A stretch of DNA of 64,000 bases from NCBI RefSeq assembly GCF_900105755.1, contig NZ_FNTQ01000001.1:2480001-2544000 (forward strand), read 5' to 3'. The first letter of the stretch is position 1; every line of letters begins with the position of its first letter. Under the pieces are notes generated by a model. That model did no database searches. It was not told where the DNA came from and saw only the letters and a program-made list of their open reading frames with translations. Shown one piece after another: positions 35,637 through 45,779 of the stretch. The translations under genes were made by a program, and so were the position numbers. This stretch comes from Streptomyces sp. Ag109_O5-10 (lineage in GTDB: Bacteria; Actinomycetota; Actinomycetes; Streptomycetales; Streptomycetaceae).

Positions 35637-38531
35637 TCAGCTGCAGCCGCTGGTCGAGCCGCAGCCCTCGCAGATGTAGCAGGAACCGGCCCGCTGCATC
35701 TTCGTACCGCAGGAGAAGCAGAGCGGGGCGTCGGCCTGGATGCCCAGCTGCATCTCCACCAGTTCGGCACTGGTGTGCGCCTGCCTCGGGGCGGGCTTGG
35801 CCACCTCGATCTTCGGGGCGGCGACGGCCTTCAGCTCCTGGGCGCGCGGCGCCGACTGGGCCAGGCCCTCGACGTCGACGTCGTCATCGTCGATGGACGG
35901 CTCGTACGAACCGGTCTCCAGGTGCCGCTGGCGCTCCTCGGCGGAGTGGATGCCGAGCGCGGAGCGCGTCTCGAACGGCAGGAAGTCCAGCGCCAGGCGA
36001 CGGAAGATGTAGTCGACGATCGACTGCGCCATCCGCACGTCCGGGTCGTCCGTCATGCCGGCCGGCTCGAAGCGCATGTTGGTGAACTTCGAGACGTACG
36101 TCTCCAACGGCACGCCGTACTGGAGGCCGACGGAGACCGCGATGGAGAAGGCGTCCATCATGCCCGCGAGGGTCGAGCCCTGCTTGGACATCTTCAGGAA
36201 GACCTCGCCCAGGCCGTCGTCCGGGTAGGAGTTGGCCGTCATGTAGCCCTCGGCACCGCCGACGGTGAAGGACGTGGTGATGCCGGGACGACCCTTCGGG
36301 AGGCGCTTGCGGACCGGACGGTACTCGATGACCTTCTCGACCGTCTCGCGGATGGTCGCCTCGGTCTTCGCAGCGACCTCCTCCTTCTCCTTCTCCTTGG
36401 TCTTGGCGGAGAGCGGCTGGCCGACCTTGCAGTTGTCGCGGTAGATCGCGAGCGCCTTGACGCCGAGCTTCCAGGCCTCGAAGTAGATCTCCTCGACCTC
36501 CTCGACCGTCGCCGACTCCGGCATGTTGACCGTCTTGGAGATGGCGCCGGAGATCCACGGCTGGATCGCGGCCATCATGCGGACGTGGCCCATCGGGGAG
36601 ATGGCGCGCTCGCCCATGGCGCAGTCGAAGACCTCGTAGTGCTCGTGCTTGAGGCCGGGAGCGTCGATCACGTTGCCGTTCTCGGCGATGTGGGCGACGA
36701 TCGCCTCGATCTGCTCCTCCTGGTAGCCCAGACGGCGCAGGGCCTGCGGGACCGTGCCGTTGACGATCTGCATCGAGCCGCCGCCGACCAGCTTCTTGAA
36801 CTTCACCAGGGCGAGGTCGGGCTCGACGCCGGTGGTGTCGCAGGACATGGCCAGACCGATGGTGCCGGTCGGGGCGAGGACGGACGCCTGGGAGTTGCGG
36901 AAACCGTTCCTCTCACCGAGACGCACGACGTCCTGCCAGGCCTCCGTGGCGGCGGCCCAGACCGGGGTGTCCAGGTCGTCCACGCGGACGGCGACGGTGT
37001 TGGCGTCGGCGTGCTGCTGCATGACGCGGTTGTGGGCGTCGGCGTTGCGGGCGTAGCCGTCGTACGGGCCGACGACCGCGGCGAGTTCGGCGGAGCGCTT
37101 GTAGGCGGTGCCGGTCATCAGGGAGGTGATGGCACCGGCCAGCGCGCGGCCGCCGTCGGAGTCGTAGGCGTGGCCGGTCGCCATCAGCAGGGCGCCGAGG
37201 TTGGCGTAGCCGATGCCGAGCTGGCGGAAGGCGCGGGTGTTCTCGCCGATCTTCTGGGTCGGGAAGTCCGCGAAGCAGATGGAGATGTCCATCGCGGTGA
37301 TGACGAGCTCGACGACCTTCGCGAAGCGCTCGACGTCGAAGGACTGGGTGCCCTTGCCGTCGTCCTTCAGGAACTTCATCAGGTTCAGCGAGGCGAGGTT
37401 GCAGGACGTGTTGTCCAGGTGCATGTACTCGCTGCAGGGGTTCGAGCCGTTGATCCGGCCGGACTCCGGGCAGGTGTGCCAGTGGTTGATCGTGTCGTCG
37501 TACTGGATGCCCGGGTCGGCGCAGGCCCAGGCGGCCTCGGCCATCTTGCGGAACAGGCTCTTGGCCTGGACCTCCTCGATGACCTCGCCGGTCATCCGGG
37601 CGCGCAGACCGAACTGCCCGCCCTGCTCGACCGCCTTCATGAACTCGTCGTTCACGCGGACCGAGTTGTTGGCGTTCTGGTACTGGACGGAGGTGATGTC
37701 GTCGCCGCCCAGGTCCATGTCGAAGCCCGCGTCACGCAGGGCGCGGATCTTCTCCTCCTCCTTGACCTTGGTCTCGATGAAGTCCTCGATGTCAGGGTGG
37801 TCGACGTCGAGGATGACCATCTTGGCGGCGCGGCGGGTGGCACCGCCGGACTTGATGGTGCCCGCCGAGGCGTCGGCGCCGCGCATGAAGGAGACCGGTC
37901 CTGAGGCGTTGCCGCCGGAGGAGAGCAGCTCCTTGGAGGAGCGGATGCGGGACAGGTTCAGGCCGGCACCGGAGCCGCCCTTGAAGATCATCCCCTCTTC
38001 CTTGTACCAGTCGAGGATCGACTCCATGGAGTCGTCGACGGACAGGATGAAGCAGGCGGAGACCTGCTGGGGCTGCGGGGTGCCCACGTTGAACCACACG
38101 GGGCTGTTGAAGCTGAAGATCTGGTGCAGGAGGGCGTACGCCAGCTCGTGCTCGAAGATCTCGGCGTCGGCGGGCGAGGCGAAGTACCTGTGGTCCTCAC
38201 CGGCCTTCCGGTACGTCTTCACGATGCGGTCGATCAGCTGCCTGAGGCCGGTCTCGCGCTGCGGGGTGCCGACGGCACCCCGGAAGTACTTGCTGGTGAC
38301 GATGTTGACCGCGTTCACCGACCAGAAGTCGGGGAACTCGACGCCACGCTGCTCGAAGTTGACCGAGCCGTCGCGCCAGTTGGTCATGACGACGTCACGG
38401 CGCTCCCAGCTCACCTCGTCGTACGGGTGCACGCCGGGGGTGGTGTGGATGCGCTCGATACGCAGTCCCTTGGTGGCCTTGGTGCCCTTCGCGCGGGAAC
38501 TCCGTGCCGGACCGCTCGCCGTCTCTGTCAT
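35637..38531 (-). CDS. nrdJ: Class II (B12-dependent) ribonucleotide reductase
   Basis: A 964-residue adenosylcobalamin-dependent reductase that makes deoxyribonucleotides without oxygen. Conserved parts include FNSPVWFNVG, GSGAGLNLSRIRSS, NPCSEYMHLDNTSCNLASLNL (active-site region) and the late MAQSIVDYIFRRLALDF. The C-terminus carries the CFSCGTKMQRAGSCYICEGCG cysteine cluster and terminal Cys residues used for redox exchange. Length is normal for the Streptomyces enzyme. It lies 164 bp downstream of nrdR; the pair is a known operon repressed by NrdR. Confidence 0.97.
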   Translation of the reverse strand: MTETASGPARSSRAKGTKATKGLRIERIHTTPGVHPYDEVSWERRDVVMTNWRDGSVNFEQRGVEFPDFWSVNAVNIVTSKYFRGAVGTPQRETGLRQLIDRIVKTYRKAGEDHRYFASPADAEIFEHELAYALLHQIFSFNSPVWFNVGTPQPQQVSACFILSVDDSMESILDWYKEEGMIFKGGSGAGLNLSRIRSSKELLSSGGNASGPVSFMRGADASAGTIKSGGATRRAAKMVILDVDHPDIEDFIETKVKEEEKIRALRDAGFDMDLGGDDITSVQYQNANNSVRVNDEFMKAVEQGGQFGLRARMTGEVIEEVQAKSLFRKMAEAAWACADPGIQYDDTINHWHTCPESGRINGSNPCSEYMHLDNTSCNLASLNLMKFLKDDGKGTQSFDVERFAKVVELVITAMDISICFADFPTQKIGENTRAFRQLGIGYANLGALLMATGHAYDSDGGRALAGAITSLMTGTAYKRSAELAAVVGPYDGYARNADAHNRVMQQHADANTVAVRVDDLDTPVWAAATEAWQDVVRLGERNGFRNSQASVLAPTGTIGLAMSCDTTGVEPDLALVKFKKLVGGGSMQIVNGTVPQALRRLGYQEEQIEAIVAHIAENGNVIDAPGLKHEHYEVFDCAMGERAISPMGHVRMMAAIQPWISGAISKTVNMPESATVEEVEEIYFEAWKLGVKALAIYRDNCKVGQPLSAKTKEKEKEEVAAKTEATIRETVEKVIEYRPVRKRLPKGRPGITTSFTVGGAEGYMTANSYPDDGLGEVFLKMSKQGSTLAGMMDAFSIAVSVGLQYGVPLETYVSKFTNMRFEPAGMTDDPDVRMAQSIVDYIFRRLALDFLPFETRSALGIHSAEERQRHLETGSYEPSIDDDDVDVEGLAQSAPRAQELKAVAAPKIEVAKPAPRQAHTSAELVEMQLGIQADAPLCFSCGTKMQRAGSCYICEGCGSTSGCS

Positions 38532-38695
38532 GCCGCCTCCCTGTACGGGCTAAAACGCCCTGAAATGCCACGATGTTCCCGTGACACACTGTTCTGTTTG
38601 CGCGTCGCGAGTGCCCTCAGCCGCCACCCGCGACAAGTCCTGGATCGCCGTCCGACAACCGGATCCGGGCCCTCCGCCCGGTTCCTGTCCGCCCT

Positions 38696-39247
38696 TCAGC
38701 CGGCGACGTGAACGGGTGCGGGCACCTGCACGCCTCCGCCCCGCCCGTGATCGTCCCCCCGGCCCCCCGCTCCCGCGTCTTCCTCGTCCGCGACGGGGTC
38801 CTGGGCCGCCCGCCTGAGCTCCGCGATCGCGGCCTCGAAGTCCTCGAGCGAGTCAAACGCCCGGTAGACGGAGGCGAATCGCAGGTAGGCGACCAGATCG
38901 AGCTCCTGCAACGGGCCGAGTATGGCCAGCCCCACGTCGTGGGTGGTCAGCTCGGCGCTCCCGGTGGCCCGCACCGCTTCCTCGACCCGCTGGCCGAGCT
39001 GGGCGAGTGCGTCCTCGGTGACAGGCCGTCCCTGGCATGCCTTGCGCACGCCGTTGATGACCTTGGTACGACTGAACGGCTCGGTGACCCCGGACCGCTT
39101 GACCACCATGAGCGAGCACGTCTCCACGGTCGTGAAACGACGGGAGCAGTCCGGACACTGGCGGCGCCTGCGGATCGACGTGCCGTCGTCGGTCGTACGA
39201 CTGTCGACCACGCGGCTGTCGGGGTGCCTGCAGAAGGGGCAGTGCAT
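38696..39247 (-). CDS. nrdR: Transcriptional repressor NrdR
   Basis: A 183-residue repressor of ribonucleotide reductase genes. The N-terminal zinc ribbon uses CPFC and CPDC; the central ATP-cone binds nucleotides ([24 protein letters not shown]). The start ATG at 39247 gives the standard MHCPFC N-terminus and has GGAG upstream; a TTG three codons earlier is less likely. The tail after residue 150 is Gly/Asp-rich and longer than in most homologues. NrdR boxes lie upstream, consistent with autoregulation. Confidence 0.97.
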   Translation of the reverse strand: MHCPFCRHPDSRVVDSRTTDDGTSIRRRRQCPDCSRRFTTVETCSLMVVKRSGVTEPFSRTKVINGVRKACQGRPVTEDALAQLGQRVEEAVRATGSAELTTHDVGLAILGPLQELDLVAYLRFASVYRAFDSLEDFEAAIAELRRAAQDPVADEEDAGAGGRGDDHGRGGGVQVPAPVHVAG

Positions 39248-39353
39248 GATCTCCAACCCTCCTCACAGCAGACTCAATGGCCTCGCTGGGCCACATGAGC
39301 CCCCGAAGCAGCCCCCAGCATAGGCGATCCCAGAGGGACCGGAGCCCCGGGGG

Positions 39354-39399
39354 ACCACAACTTGTGGGCAGCCGTAGCAATCCAACCACTAGATGTGGT
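39354..39399. promoter_or_regulatory. Pair of NrdR boxes upstream of nrdR-nrdJ
   Basis: CCACAACTTGTGG (39355-39367) and ACCACTAGATGTGGT (39385-39399) are imperfect palindromes whose centres are 31 bp apart, three helical turns, the known arrangement of tandem NrdR boxes. TATGCT on the minus strand at 39317-39322 is a candidate -10 between them and the gene. Confidence 0.75.
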
Positions 39400-39679
39400 G
39401 ATGGGCAGACACATCACCAGGTTGCGCGTGTCGCACACGTACCGCTACGGCGGATACGGAGATACGGTGGGCGCCGCACGGAGGTCACGTGCGACTCCGG
39501 CGCAGATAGGGACGGTCATCCCGGTCGGCGGCGGTCCGGATGGCAGACTGGGCACGCACACCCACGAGGCCGTCCCTCGGCGGTGAAGAGTACAACAATG
39601 GGCCCTTTTGACTGCCGGGTGTCGCGTGAGCCATACACCCAGACATGCGATCACGTACGGTGAACCACGTTTTTTCACT

Positions 39680-39693
39680 CGAACGTGTGTTTG
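39680..39693. promoter_or_regulatory. SOS (LexA) box upstream of lexA
   Basis: CGAACGTGTGTTTG matches the Gram-positive SOS box CGAAC-N4-GTTYG. It lies 61 bp upstream of the lexA start, the expected place for autoregulation. The rest of the 506-bp gap 39248-39753 shows no further signal I recognise. Confidence 0.82.
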
Positions 39694-39753
39694 GCGCAAC
39701 CTTTCGAAAGCAACTACCGTTGTCCAGCAGGGAGACCATCGAGAGGGGCCGAC

Positions 39754-40533
39754 GTGACCACGACCGCAGACAGTGCCACCATCACCGCCCAGGACCGCTC
39801 CCAGGGCCGACTCGACCCGGTGCATGCGGTGAACGAAGCCGTGAATCCCGAGGGACACAAGCGGTCCCTGCCGGGCCGACCTCCAGGCATCCGGGCGGAC
39901 AGCTCGGGCCTCACGGACCGGCAGCGCCGGGTGATCGAGGTGATCCGGGACTCGGTACAGCGGAGGGGCTACCCGCCGTCGATGCGGGAGATCGGCCAGG
40001 CCGTCGGCCTGTCCAGCACGTCCTCCGTGGCGCACCAACTGATGGCACTGGAGCGCAAGGGCTTTCTGCGCCGCGACCCGCACCGCCCGCGTGCGTACGA
40101 GGTACGCGGCTCCGACCAGGCCGTGACCGTGCAGCCCACGGACACCGCCGGCAAGCCCGCCGCGTCGTACGTCCCGCTGGTCGGCCGGATCGCCGCCGGC
40201 GGGCCGATCCTCGCCGAGGAGTCGGTCGAGGACGTCTTCCCCCTCCCCCGGCAGCTGGTCGGCGACGGCGAGCTGTTCGTGCTCAAGGTCGTCGGTGACT
40301 CCATGATCGAGGCCGCGATCTGCGACGGCGACTGGGTCACCGTCCGCCGCCAGCCGGTGGCCGAGAACGGCGACATCGTCGCGGCCATGCTCGACGGCGA
40401 GGCCACCGTGAAGCGCTTCAAGCGCGAGGACGGCCACGTCTGGCTCCTCCCCCACAACGCCGCCTACGAGCCGATCCCCGGCGACGACGCGACCATCCTG
40501 GGCAAGGTCGTCGCGGTCCTGCGGCGCGTGTGA
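39754..40533 (+). CDS. lexA: LexA SOS repressor
   Basis: A 259-residue SOS repressor. The winged helix spans about 52-118 ([36 protein letters not shown]). The self-cleavage site is Ala148-Gly149 in RIAAGG, with Ser183 (GDSM) and Lys220 (GEATVKRF) as the catalytic pair. The N-terminal 50 residues are an extension common in Streptomyces. The GTG at 39754 follows GAGAGGGG. The SOS box upstream shows autoregulation. It is divergent from nrdR. Confidence 0.97.
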   Translation: MTTTADSATITAQDRSQGRLDPVHAVNEAVNPEGHKRSLPGRPPGIRADSSGLTDRQRRVIEVIRDSVQRRGYPPSMREIGQAVGLSSTSSVAHQLMALERKGFLRRDPHRPRAYEVRGSDQAVTVQPTDTAGKPAASYVPLVGRIAAGGPILAEESVEDVFPLPRQLVGDGELFVLKVVGDSMIEAAICDGDWVTVRRQPVAENGDIVAAMLDGEATVKRFKREDGHVWLLPHNAAYEPIPGDDATILGKVVAVLRRV

Positions 40534-40640
40534 CGCCCGCGGCGGGCGGTCATCCCGCCCGCCCTCCGACCGGGCCCCGGGACCCCTGCGCCGGTTCCGG
40601 GGCCCTGCACTGCCCGGACCCCGGCGACCGCCCGCGTGCC

Positions 40641-40684
40641 ATCGCGGGTTAGCCTGACCGGCGCCGGTCAGGCTAACCCGCGAT
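40641..40684. terminator. Perfect 44-nt palindrome between lexA and dinG
   Basis: Twenty-two bases on each side match exactly (outer ends ATCGCGGGTTAGCC and GGCTAACCCGCGAT, centre GGCGCC). It lies 108 bp after lexA and touches the dinG stop codon, so it would terminate both transcripts. Each half contains GGTCAGGCTAACC or its complement, close to the core of an iron box, but no promoter is here. Confidence 0.8.
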
Positions 40685-42660
40685 CACTCCGCCTCCGCCT
40701 GCCGTGCTGCCGCGTCGATCGCCGCCAGCGACCTGCGGACCTGGTTACGGTCCGTGGTGTACCAGAAGTCGGGCAGCGAGGACTTGAGGTACCCGCCGTA
40801 CCGCGCCGTGGCCAGCCGCTGGTCGAGCACGGCGACCACACCGCGGTCCCCCGACGCACGTACGAGCCGCCCGGCGCCCTGGGCCATCAGGAGCGCGGCG
40901 TGCGTGGCGGCGACCGCCATGAAGCCGTTGCCGCCGGCGTCCTCGACGGCCTTCTGCCGCGCGCTCATCAGCGGGTCGTCCGGGCGGGGGAACGGGATCT
41001 TGTCCATGACGACCAGCTGACAGCTGGGGCCGGGGACATCGACGCCCTGCCAGAGCGACAGCGTGCCGAAGAGGCAGGTCCTGGGATCCGCGGCGAAGTT
41101 CTTGATCAGTTCGCCGAGGGTCTCCTCGCCTTGGAGGAGCACCGGGAAGTCGGGAATCCGGACGCGCAGCTCCTCGGCGGCCTGCTGGGCAGCGCGCATC
41201 GAGGAGAAGAGGCCGAGGGTGCGGCCGCCGGCGGCCTGGATCAGCTCGGTCAGTTCGTCGAGCATGTCGGCGCGATCGCCGTCCCGCGCGGGGCGGGACA
41301 GATGCTTGGCGACGTAGAGGATGCCCTGTTTCGGATAGTCGAAGGGCGAGCCGACGTCGACGCCCTTCCACTGCGGAAGGTCCTCGCCCTCGGTGCCCTC
41401 CGGAGCAAGGCCCAGGGACGCGCCGACACCGTTGAAGTCGCCGCCGAGCTTGAGGGTCGCCGAGGTGAGGACGACCGAACGGTCCGCGAAGAGCTTCTCC
41501 CTGAGCAGGCCGGACACCGACATCGGGGCGACCCGGAGGGAGGCGCCGAAGCGGTCGTGGCGTTCGTACCAGACGACATCCCACTCGGAGCCGTTCACGA
41601 TCCGCTCGGCCACGTCGTGCACGCCCTCCACGGAGGCCAGCGCCTGCTTGCGAACCGCGTCCTCGTCCTGGACCGACTTGTCGCGAGTGGTACCGAGCGC
41701 GGAGATCACGGTGCGGGCGGCGTCCCGGAGCGCCGCCAGGGCGTAACCGAGATCCTCCGGAATCTCCTCCAGGCGGCCCGGCAGCGCCAGCTCCATCAGC
41801 CGCTCGAAGCCCTCGGCGGCGGTCTGGAGCTGGTCGGCGGCCTTCTCGTCGACCAGCTTGGCGGCGCGCCGGACCGCGCGGTTGACCTGGCCCGGGGTGA
41901 GTTCACCGGTGGCGACGCCGGTGACACGGGAGACCAGTTCGTGTGCCTCGTCCACGATCAGCACCTCGTGCTGCGGGAGCACCGGGGCGCCCTCGATGGC
42001 GTCGATCGCGAGCAGGGCGTGATTGGTCACGACCACCTCGGCGAGCTTCGCGCGCTCACGGGCCATCTCGGCGAAACACTCGGCGCCGTAGGCGCACTTG
42101 GACGCGCCGAGGCACTCCCGGGAGGAGACCGAGACCTGCGCCCAGGCCTTGTCCGAGACACCCGGTGTGAGGTCGTCGCGGTCGCCGTTCTCCGTCTCGT
42201 CGGCCCAGTCGCGCAGGCGCAGCAGGTCCTGACCGAGCTTGCTGGTGGGCGCGGCCGCCTCGAACTGGTCGAAGAGGCCCTCCTCCTCGTCCTGCGGCAT
42301 GCCCTCGTGCAGCCGGTGCAGGCACACATAGTTCGACCTGCCCTTGAGCATGGCGAACTCCGGGCGCCGGCGCAGCAGCGGGTGCAGGGCGTCGACGGTG
42401 CGCGGCAGATCCCGCTCCACGAGCTGCCTCTGCAGGGCGAGGGTCGCCGTCGCGACGACCACCCGCTCTCCGTGGGCGAGCGCGGGCACCAGGTAGCCGA
42501 GCGACTTTCCGGTGCCGGTGCCGGCCTGGACCAGCAGATGGGATCCGTCGTCGATCGCTTCGGCGACCGATTCGGCCATGGTCACCTGGCCGGGGCGCTC
42601 CGTACCGCCGACAGCTGTGACAGCGGCATGCAGGAGTTCGGGGAGTGAGGGCTTCGTCAT
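40684..42660 (-). CDS. dinG: DinG/XPD-type ATP-dependent DNA helicase
   Basis: A 658-residue superfamily 2 helicase. Walker A is AGTGTGKSLGY, the DEAH box is in LIVDEAHELV, and the late motif GAGRLVR with SLWQGVDVPG completes the core. Cysteines in the ECLGASKCAYGAECF region and nearby suggest the iron-sulphur cluster of XPD/DinG proteins. DinG acts on damaged or R-loop DNA. No SOS box was seen upstream although lexA is its convergent neighbour. Confidence 0.93.
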   Translation of the reverse strand: MTKPSLPELLHAAVTAVGGTERPGQVTMAESVAEAIDDGSHLLVQAGTGTGKSLGYLVPALAHGERVVVATATLALQRQLVERDLPRTVDALHPLLRRRPEFAMLKGRSNYVCLHRLHEGMPQDEEEGLFDQFEAAAPTSKLGQDLLRLRDWADETENGDRDDLTPGVSDKAWAQVSVSSRECLGASKCAYGAECFAEMARERAKLAEVVVTNHALLAIDAIEGAPVLPQHEVLIVDEAHELVSRVTGVATGELTPGQVNRAVRRAAKLVDEKAADQLQTAAEGFERLMELALPGRLEEIPEDLGYALAALRDAARTVISALGTTRDKSVQDEDAVRKQALASVEGVHDVAERIVNGSEWDVVWYERHDRFGASLRVAPMSVSGLLREKLFADRSVVLTSATLKLGGDFNGVGASLGLAPEGTEGEDLPQWKGVDVGSPFDYPKQGILYVAKHLSRPARDGDRADMLDELTELIQAAGGRTLGLFSSMRAAQQAAEELRVRIPDFPVLLQGEETLGELIKNFAADPRTCLFGTLSLWQGVDVPGPSCQLVVMDKIPFPRPDDPLMSARQKAVEDAGGNGFMAVAATHAALLMAQGAGRLVRASGDRGVVAVLDQRLATARYGGYLKSSLPDFWYTTDRNQVRRSLAAIDAAARQAEAE

Positions 42661-42896
42661 AGCGCGACCACCCTACGGCCCGGCACTGACAACCGGGCGA
42701 TCAAGGCGGGGACAGGGGGTGGGATCAGGCCCGGGTCCCTGGACGGCGGACCAAGGGCCCAAGGGCCAACGGGCAACGGGCTCTGGGCAAGAGGGTGGGG
42801 CTTGCCGGATGTCGAAGTGCTCGGAAATCTTTCGGACGGCCGGGAACTCGATCGGTCGCCGCTTCGTACTACATGTGTACACACAATCACTCAGCG

Positions 42897-43661
42897 CTAC
42901 ATCAGATGACGTAGGGACCGGTCCCGGATCATGAGAGCGGCGCGTTTGGCAGGCAGGTCGACCTCGGACGCGTAGCGGAAGCCCGCCTTGAGGAACGCGG
43001 CCACGGAGGGGGTGTTATGGAGGTCGGGTTCGGCGACGACACGCGCACAGGCGGGGCGATGGTCGAGTACGAGATCGGCCACGGCTCTGAGCAGGGCGGA
43101 CCCCAGTCCCCGTCCTCGGTCGGCGACCTCGCCGACGAGGAGATGGACTCCGGTGTCGTGCGGGCGGGCCGGATAGTGGCGGGCGAGCGGGTCCAGGTCC
43201 GCCCGGTAGATCTCCCAATAGCTCATCGGGGTGCCGTCGAGCATGCCCAGGCACGGCACGCTGCGTCCGTCCCCCGCGAGCTGGGCCCGCAGATGATCCT
43301 CCGTCTGCGCCCGTGAGCCGGCCAGCTGCCAGAACGCGGCCACGCCCGGGTCGTTCATCCAGCCGCTGATGATCGGCAGGTCGCGTTCGACGTGAACCGG
43401 CAACAGGTGGAAGAGGCCGACCGGGGTCTTGATGGGACCCCAGGTGCCGACCTGGTCAAGCAGGTCGCGTACGTCGAGCGGGCCCGGCTGACTGGACGAG
43501 CCGGGTGAGTCGGGTGTCGTCCCGGCGACGAGGGCGAGGAATTCGTCGGACAGGCGGAGGTCGAGGGTGTCCTCGCAGTCCCTGCTGTCCTCGGCGGGTC
43601 CGGAACGGCCGGGGTGGACCGGGACGGCACCTGTGTCGGCGCTCGCGTCGGTGGGAGGCAT
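42897..43661 (-). CDS. Siderophore-type GNAT acyltransferase
   Basis: A 254-residue acetyltransferase. After a 70-residue polar N-terminus, residues 75-254 match the acyltransferase domain seen in NIS siderophore clusters (IucB/MbtK-like): MNDPGVAAFWQLAGS, MSYWEIYRADLDPLARHYPA, DTGVHLLVGEVADRGRGLGSALLRAVADLV and AEPDLHNTPSVAAFLKAGF. It would acylate an amine or hydroxylamine of the siderophore precursor. The ATG at 43661 has GGAG. It is the last gene of the operon, 130 bp after the synthetase. Confidence 0.9.
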   Translation of the reverse strand: MPPTDASADTGAVPVHPGRSGPAEDSRDCEDTLDLRLSDEFLALVAGTTPDSPGSSSQPGPLDVRDLLDQVGTWGPIKTPVGLFHLLPVHVERDLPIISGWMNDPGVAAFWQLAGSRAQTEDHLRAQLAGDGRSVPCLGMLDGTPMSYWEIYRADLDPLARHYPARPHDTGVHLLVGEVADRGRGLGSALLRAVADLVLDHRPACARVVAEPDLHNTPSVAAFLKAGFRYASEVDLPAKRAALMIRDRSLRHLM

Positions 43662-43791
43662 GGTGCGCTCCTCTCAGGAGACGAGGTGGGTCATGTTCCT
43701 CGGTTGCTGGATGAAAGGCGGTCATTGAAGGGCGGCGGATGGGAGTCGGTAACACCGGTGTCGGTGTCGGCTGGGTCAGGAATCGGCTGGG

Positions 43792-45779
43792 TCAGGAAGG
43801 CGGGGGTGCGGAGTGGAGGGGGTTGGCGATGGTGACGTAGACGGACTGGACGTCGACCGGGCCCACGAGTTCGTCGAGGCCGTGCAGCCGGGTCAGCAGG
43901 TTGGCCTTGCAGCGCAGGACGGGTGAGTCGAGCAGGCGGCCGGGCAGGGGGCTGCGCAGCCGCGCGGGTCCGGTGGCCGCGTCGGTGAGGAACCGGCGGA
44001 ACGCCGCGAGCAGCAGCCGCTCGTCGGCGAGCCGCTGGGAGCCGAACGCGCCGATCAGGCCAAGCACGTTGTTGATCCCGAGGTAGTAGGCGAAGCGCTC
44101 GTCGGTGACCTCGTCGGAGACGAAGGTGTCGCTGTGCTCGCCGATACCGGGCAGCCTGCTGTCGAGGTCGGCGCGTCGGGACTCACGGAAGTAGTAGCCC
44201 TGGTTGTCGCGGTAGCGCCCGCCGGCCGGCCAGCCGTCGGCGTCCAGCACGAGGAGGGTGTTCTGCTGGTGCGCCTCCAGGGCGATGCCGGCCTCCCCGT
44301 CGAGCCAGAGCACCGGGCGGACGACCTGTTCCAGGTAGCGCAGGAACCACTCGGCACTGACGGCACCCACGGGCCGGCCGGTGCGTTCGGCGAGTCGGGA
44401 GACCACCTGGGCCAGCCGGGAGCGGCAGGGGCGGGGCCTGCCGCTCGCCGCCGGGATGTCGAGGGGCCGGGGCGTGACCAGCCCGGCGACGCAGGACACG
44501 TCGTCGGCCGGGGTGAACGGGTTGTGCCGGATCATCACGTCGAGTCCGGGAACGGGCCGGCCGTCCAGGCCGTCGACGCCCAGCCAGGCCGGGTCGCGCA
44601 CGATGTCGAAGCCGGGATGGGCGGCCTGCCACTGCTTGGCGAGGCCGGTGCGCAGCAGGCGGTGCACCTCGACGCCCCGGTGGAGTTCCTTGCGGAGGTT
44701 CTCCCGGCGGGAGTTGGTGATCCGCAGGCCGAGCGACAGCTTGAACATGGCGGGAGCACCCGTGCGGTGGACGGTTCGTACGGAGGAGGTGGGATGCCAG
44801 GGGGCGCCGAGCGGGCCCAGGTCGCGAAGGAGCCCTGCGTCGAGGAGGGCGGCGGTCTCCTCGCGGTGCCCGATCTCGCGGGCCTGCCAGGGGTGCAGGG
44901 GCAGGGCGGCGGCGCAGCCGTGGGGCAGGGGCAGGGCGGTTCCGGCCAGGCGTTCCATGAGGTGCGGTGCGGGGACGGGACGGCCTCGCTCGGTCCAGGC
45001 GGAGTCGGTGACGAGCAGGGAGGAGGCGACCGCGATCCAGTGCAGGGGGAAGGAGCCGCGCAACTCCGGTGAGTAGAGCCGGGCCTCGGACTCCGTCAGG
45101 CCCTCGCGGCTCTTCGGGGTCGGGTGCAGCGGGTGCCCGAGGAGGAGCGCCTGCTCGGCCGCGAGGAAGCGGTCGGGGCAGTCGGCGGGGCGGGCGCGGC
45201 GGTCCGCGATGAAGGTGACGGTACGGCGCACGGAGTCGGCGACCCGTGCCACGAGGTCGCCGTCATCGGGGGTGGCCCAGGCGACGGTGTGGCCGCTGCT
45301 GTCTTCGGCATGACCGGTGCTGGTTCCGGCTCGGTCGGTCGTGCCGCGTCGTCCCGTGGTCGTCTCGCGGGTGAGCAGGGCGGCGAGGGTGACCGCGTCG
45401 ACGGTGGGGCGGTGTCGGGGGCGCCGGCCAGGCGGGGTGGCCCGAAGCGGTGCCAGCCGGTCGGGGACCAGTGGCGGACCGGGGTGAGCAGGGCGGTGCC
45501 GCTGGCGGGGAGCGGGATGCGGAGGGTGCCCGTGTCGGGCGCGGGCAGGTCGGTCTCGCGTACCCAGCAGCGGAGCAGGTTCTCCACGGCGACGGCCTGG
45601 GCGGCGACGTACGGGTCGGGGTGCTCGAGGAGGTCTCCGAGGAGGTCTGCCGTGTCGTCGCGCGGGCGCTCCGGCTGGGAGGTGCGGCCTCGTTGCGGGG
45701 GGACCGACTCGGCGAGCGGAACGGGGCGTCCCTGGGGGCCTTGGTCTCCGTTGTCGTCGGGCGCGGGGGTGGCGTTCAA
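43792..45779 (-). pseudogene. IucA/IucC-type NIS siderophore synthetase, frameshifted
   Basis: This is a siderophore synthetase of about 660 residues that condenses citrate or similar acids with amines using ATP. The catalytic part is readable: ATP-binding GHPLHPTPKSREG, LPLHPWQ, TSSVRT, KLSLGLRITNSRREN and the C-terminal HQQNTLLVLDADGWPAGG with RDNQGYYFR. The N-terminal 120 residues (from a TTG near 45779; start uncertain) lie in another frame. The switch is at a G4 run, 45406-45409. Adding one base there joins APDTAP to TVDAVTLAALL in one perfect frame. Either a real -1 frameshift has inactivated the gene or the sequence has a homopolymer error. Without its product the operon would make no siderophore. 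Confidence 0.8.

Noticed and set aside
35775..37904. 709-codon plus-strand frame antisense to nrdJ
   Set aside because: nrdJ on the other strand is certain. The antisense product (Val/Asp/Leu/Gly-rich) is a codon-bias shadow.
38532..38695. Cobalamin riboswitch before nrdJ
   Set aside because: The gap is only 164 bp and I see no B12-box-like sequence; the gene is the B12-using enzyme, in an NrdR-controlled operon, so a riboswitch is not expected.
42661..42896. LexA box upstream of dinG
   Set aside because: No CGAAC-N4-GTTYG match was found in the region before the dinG start.
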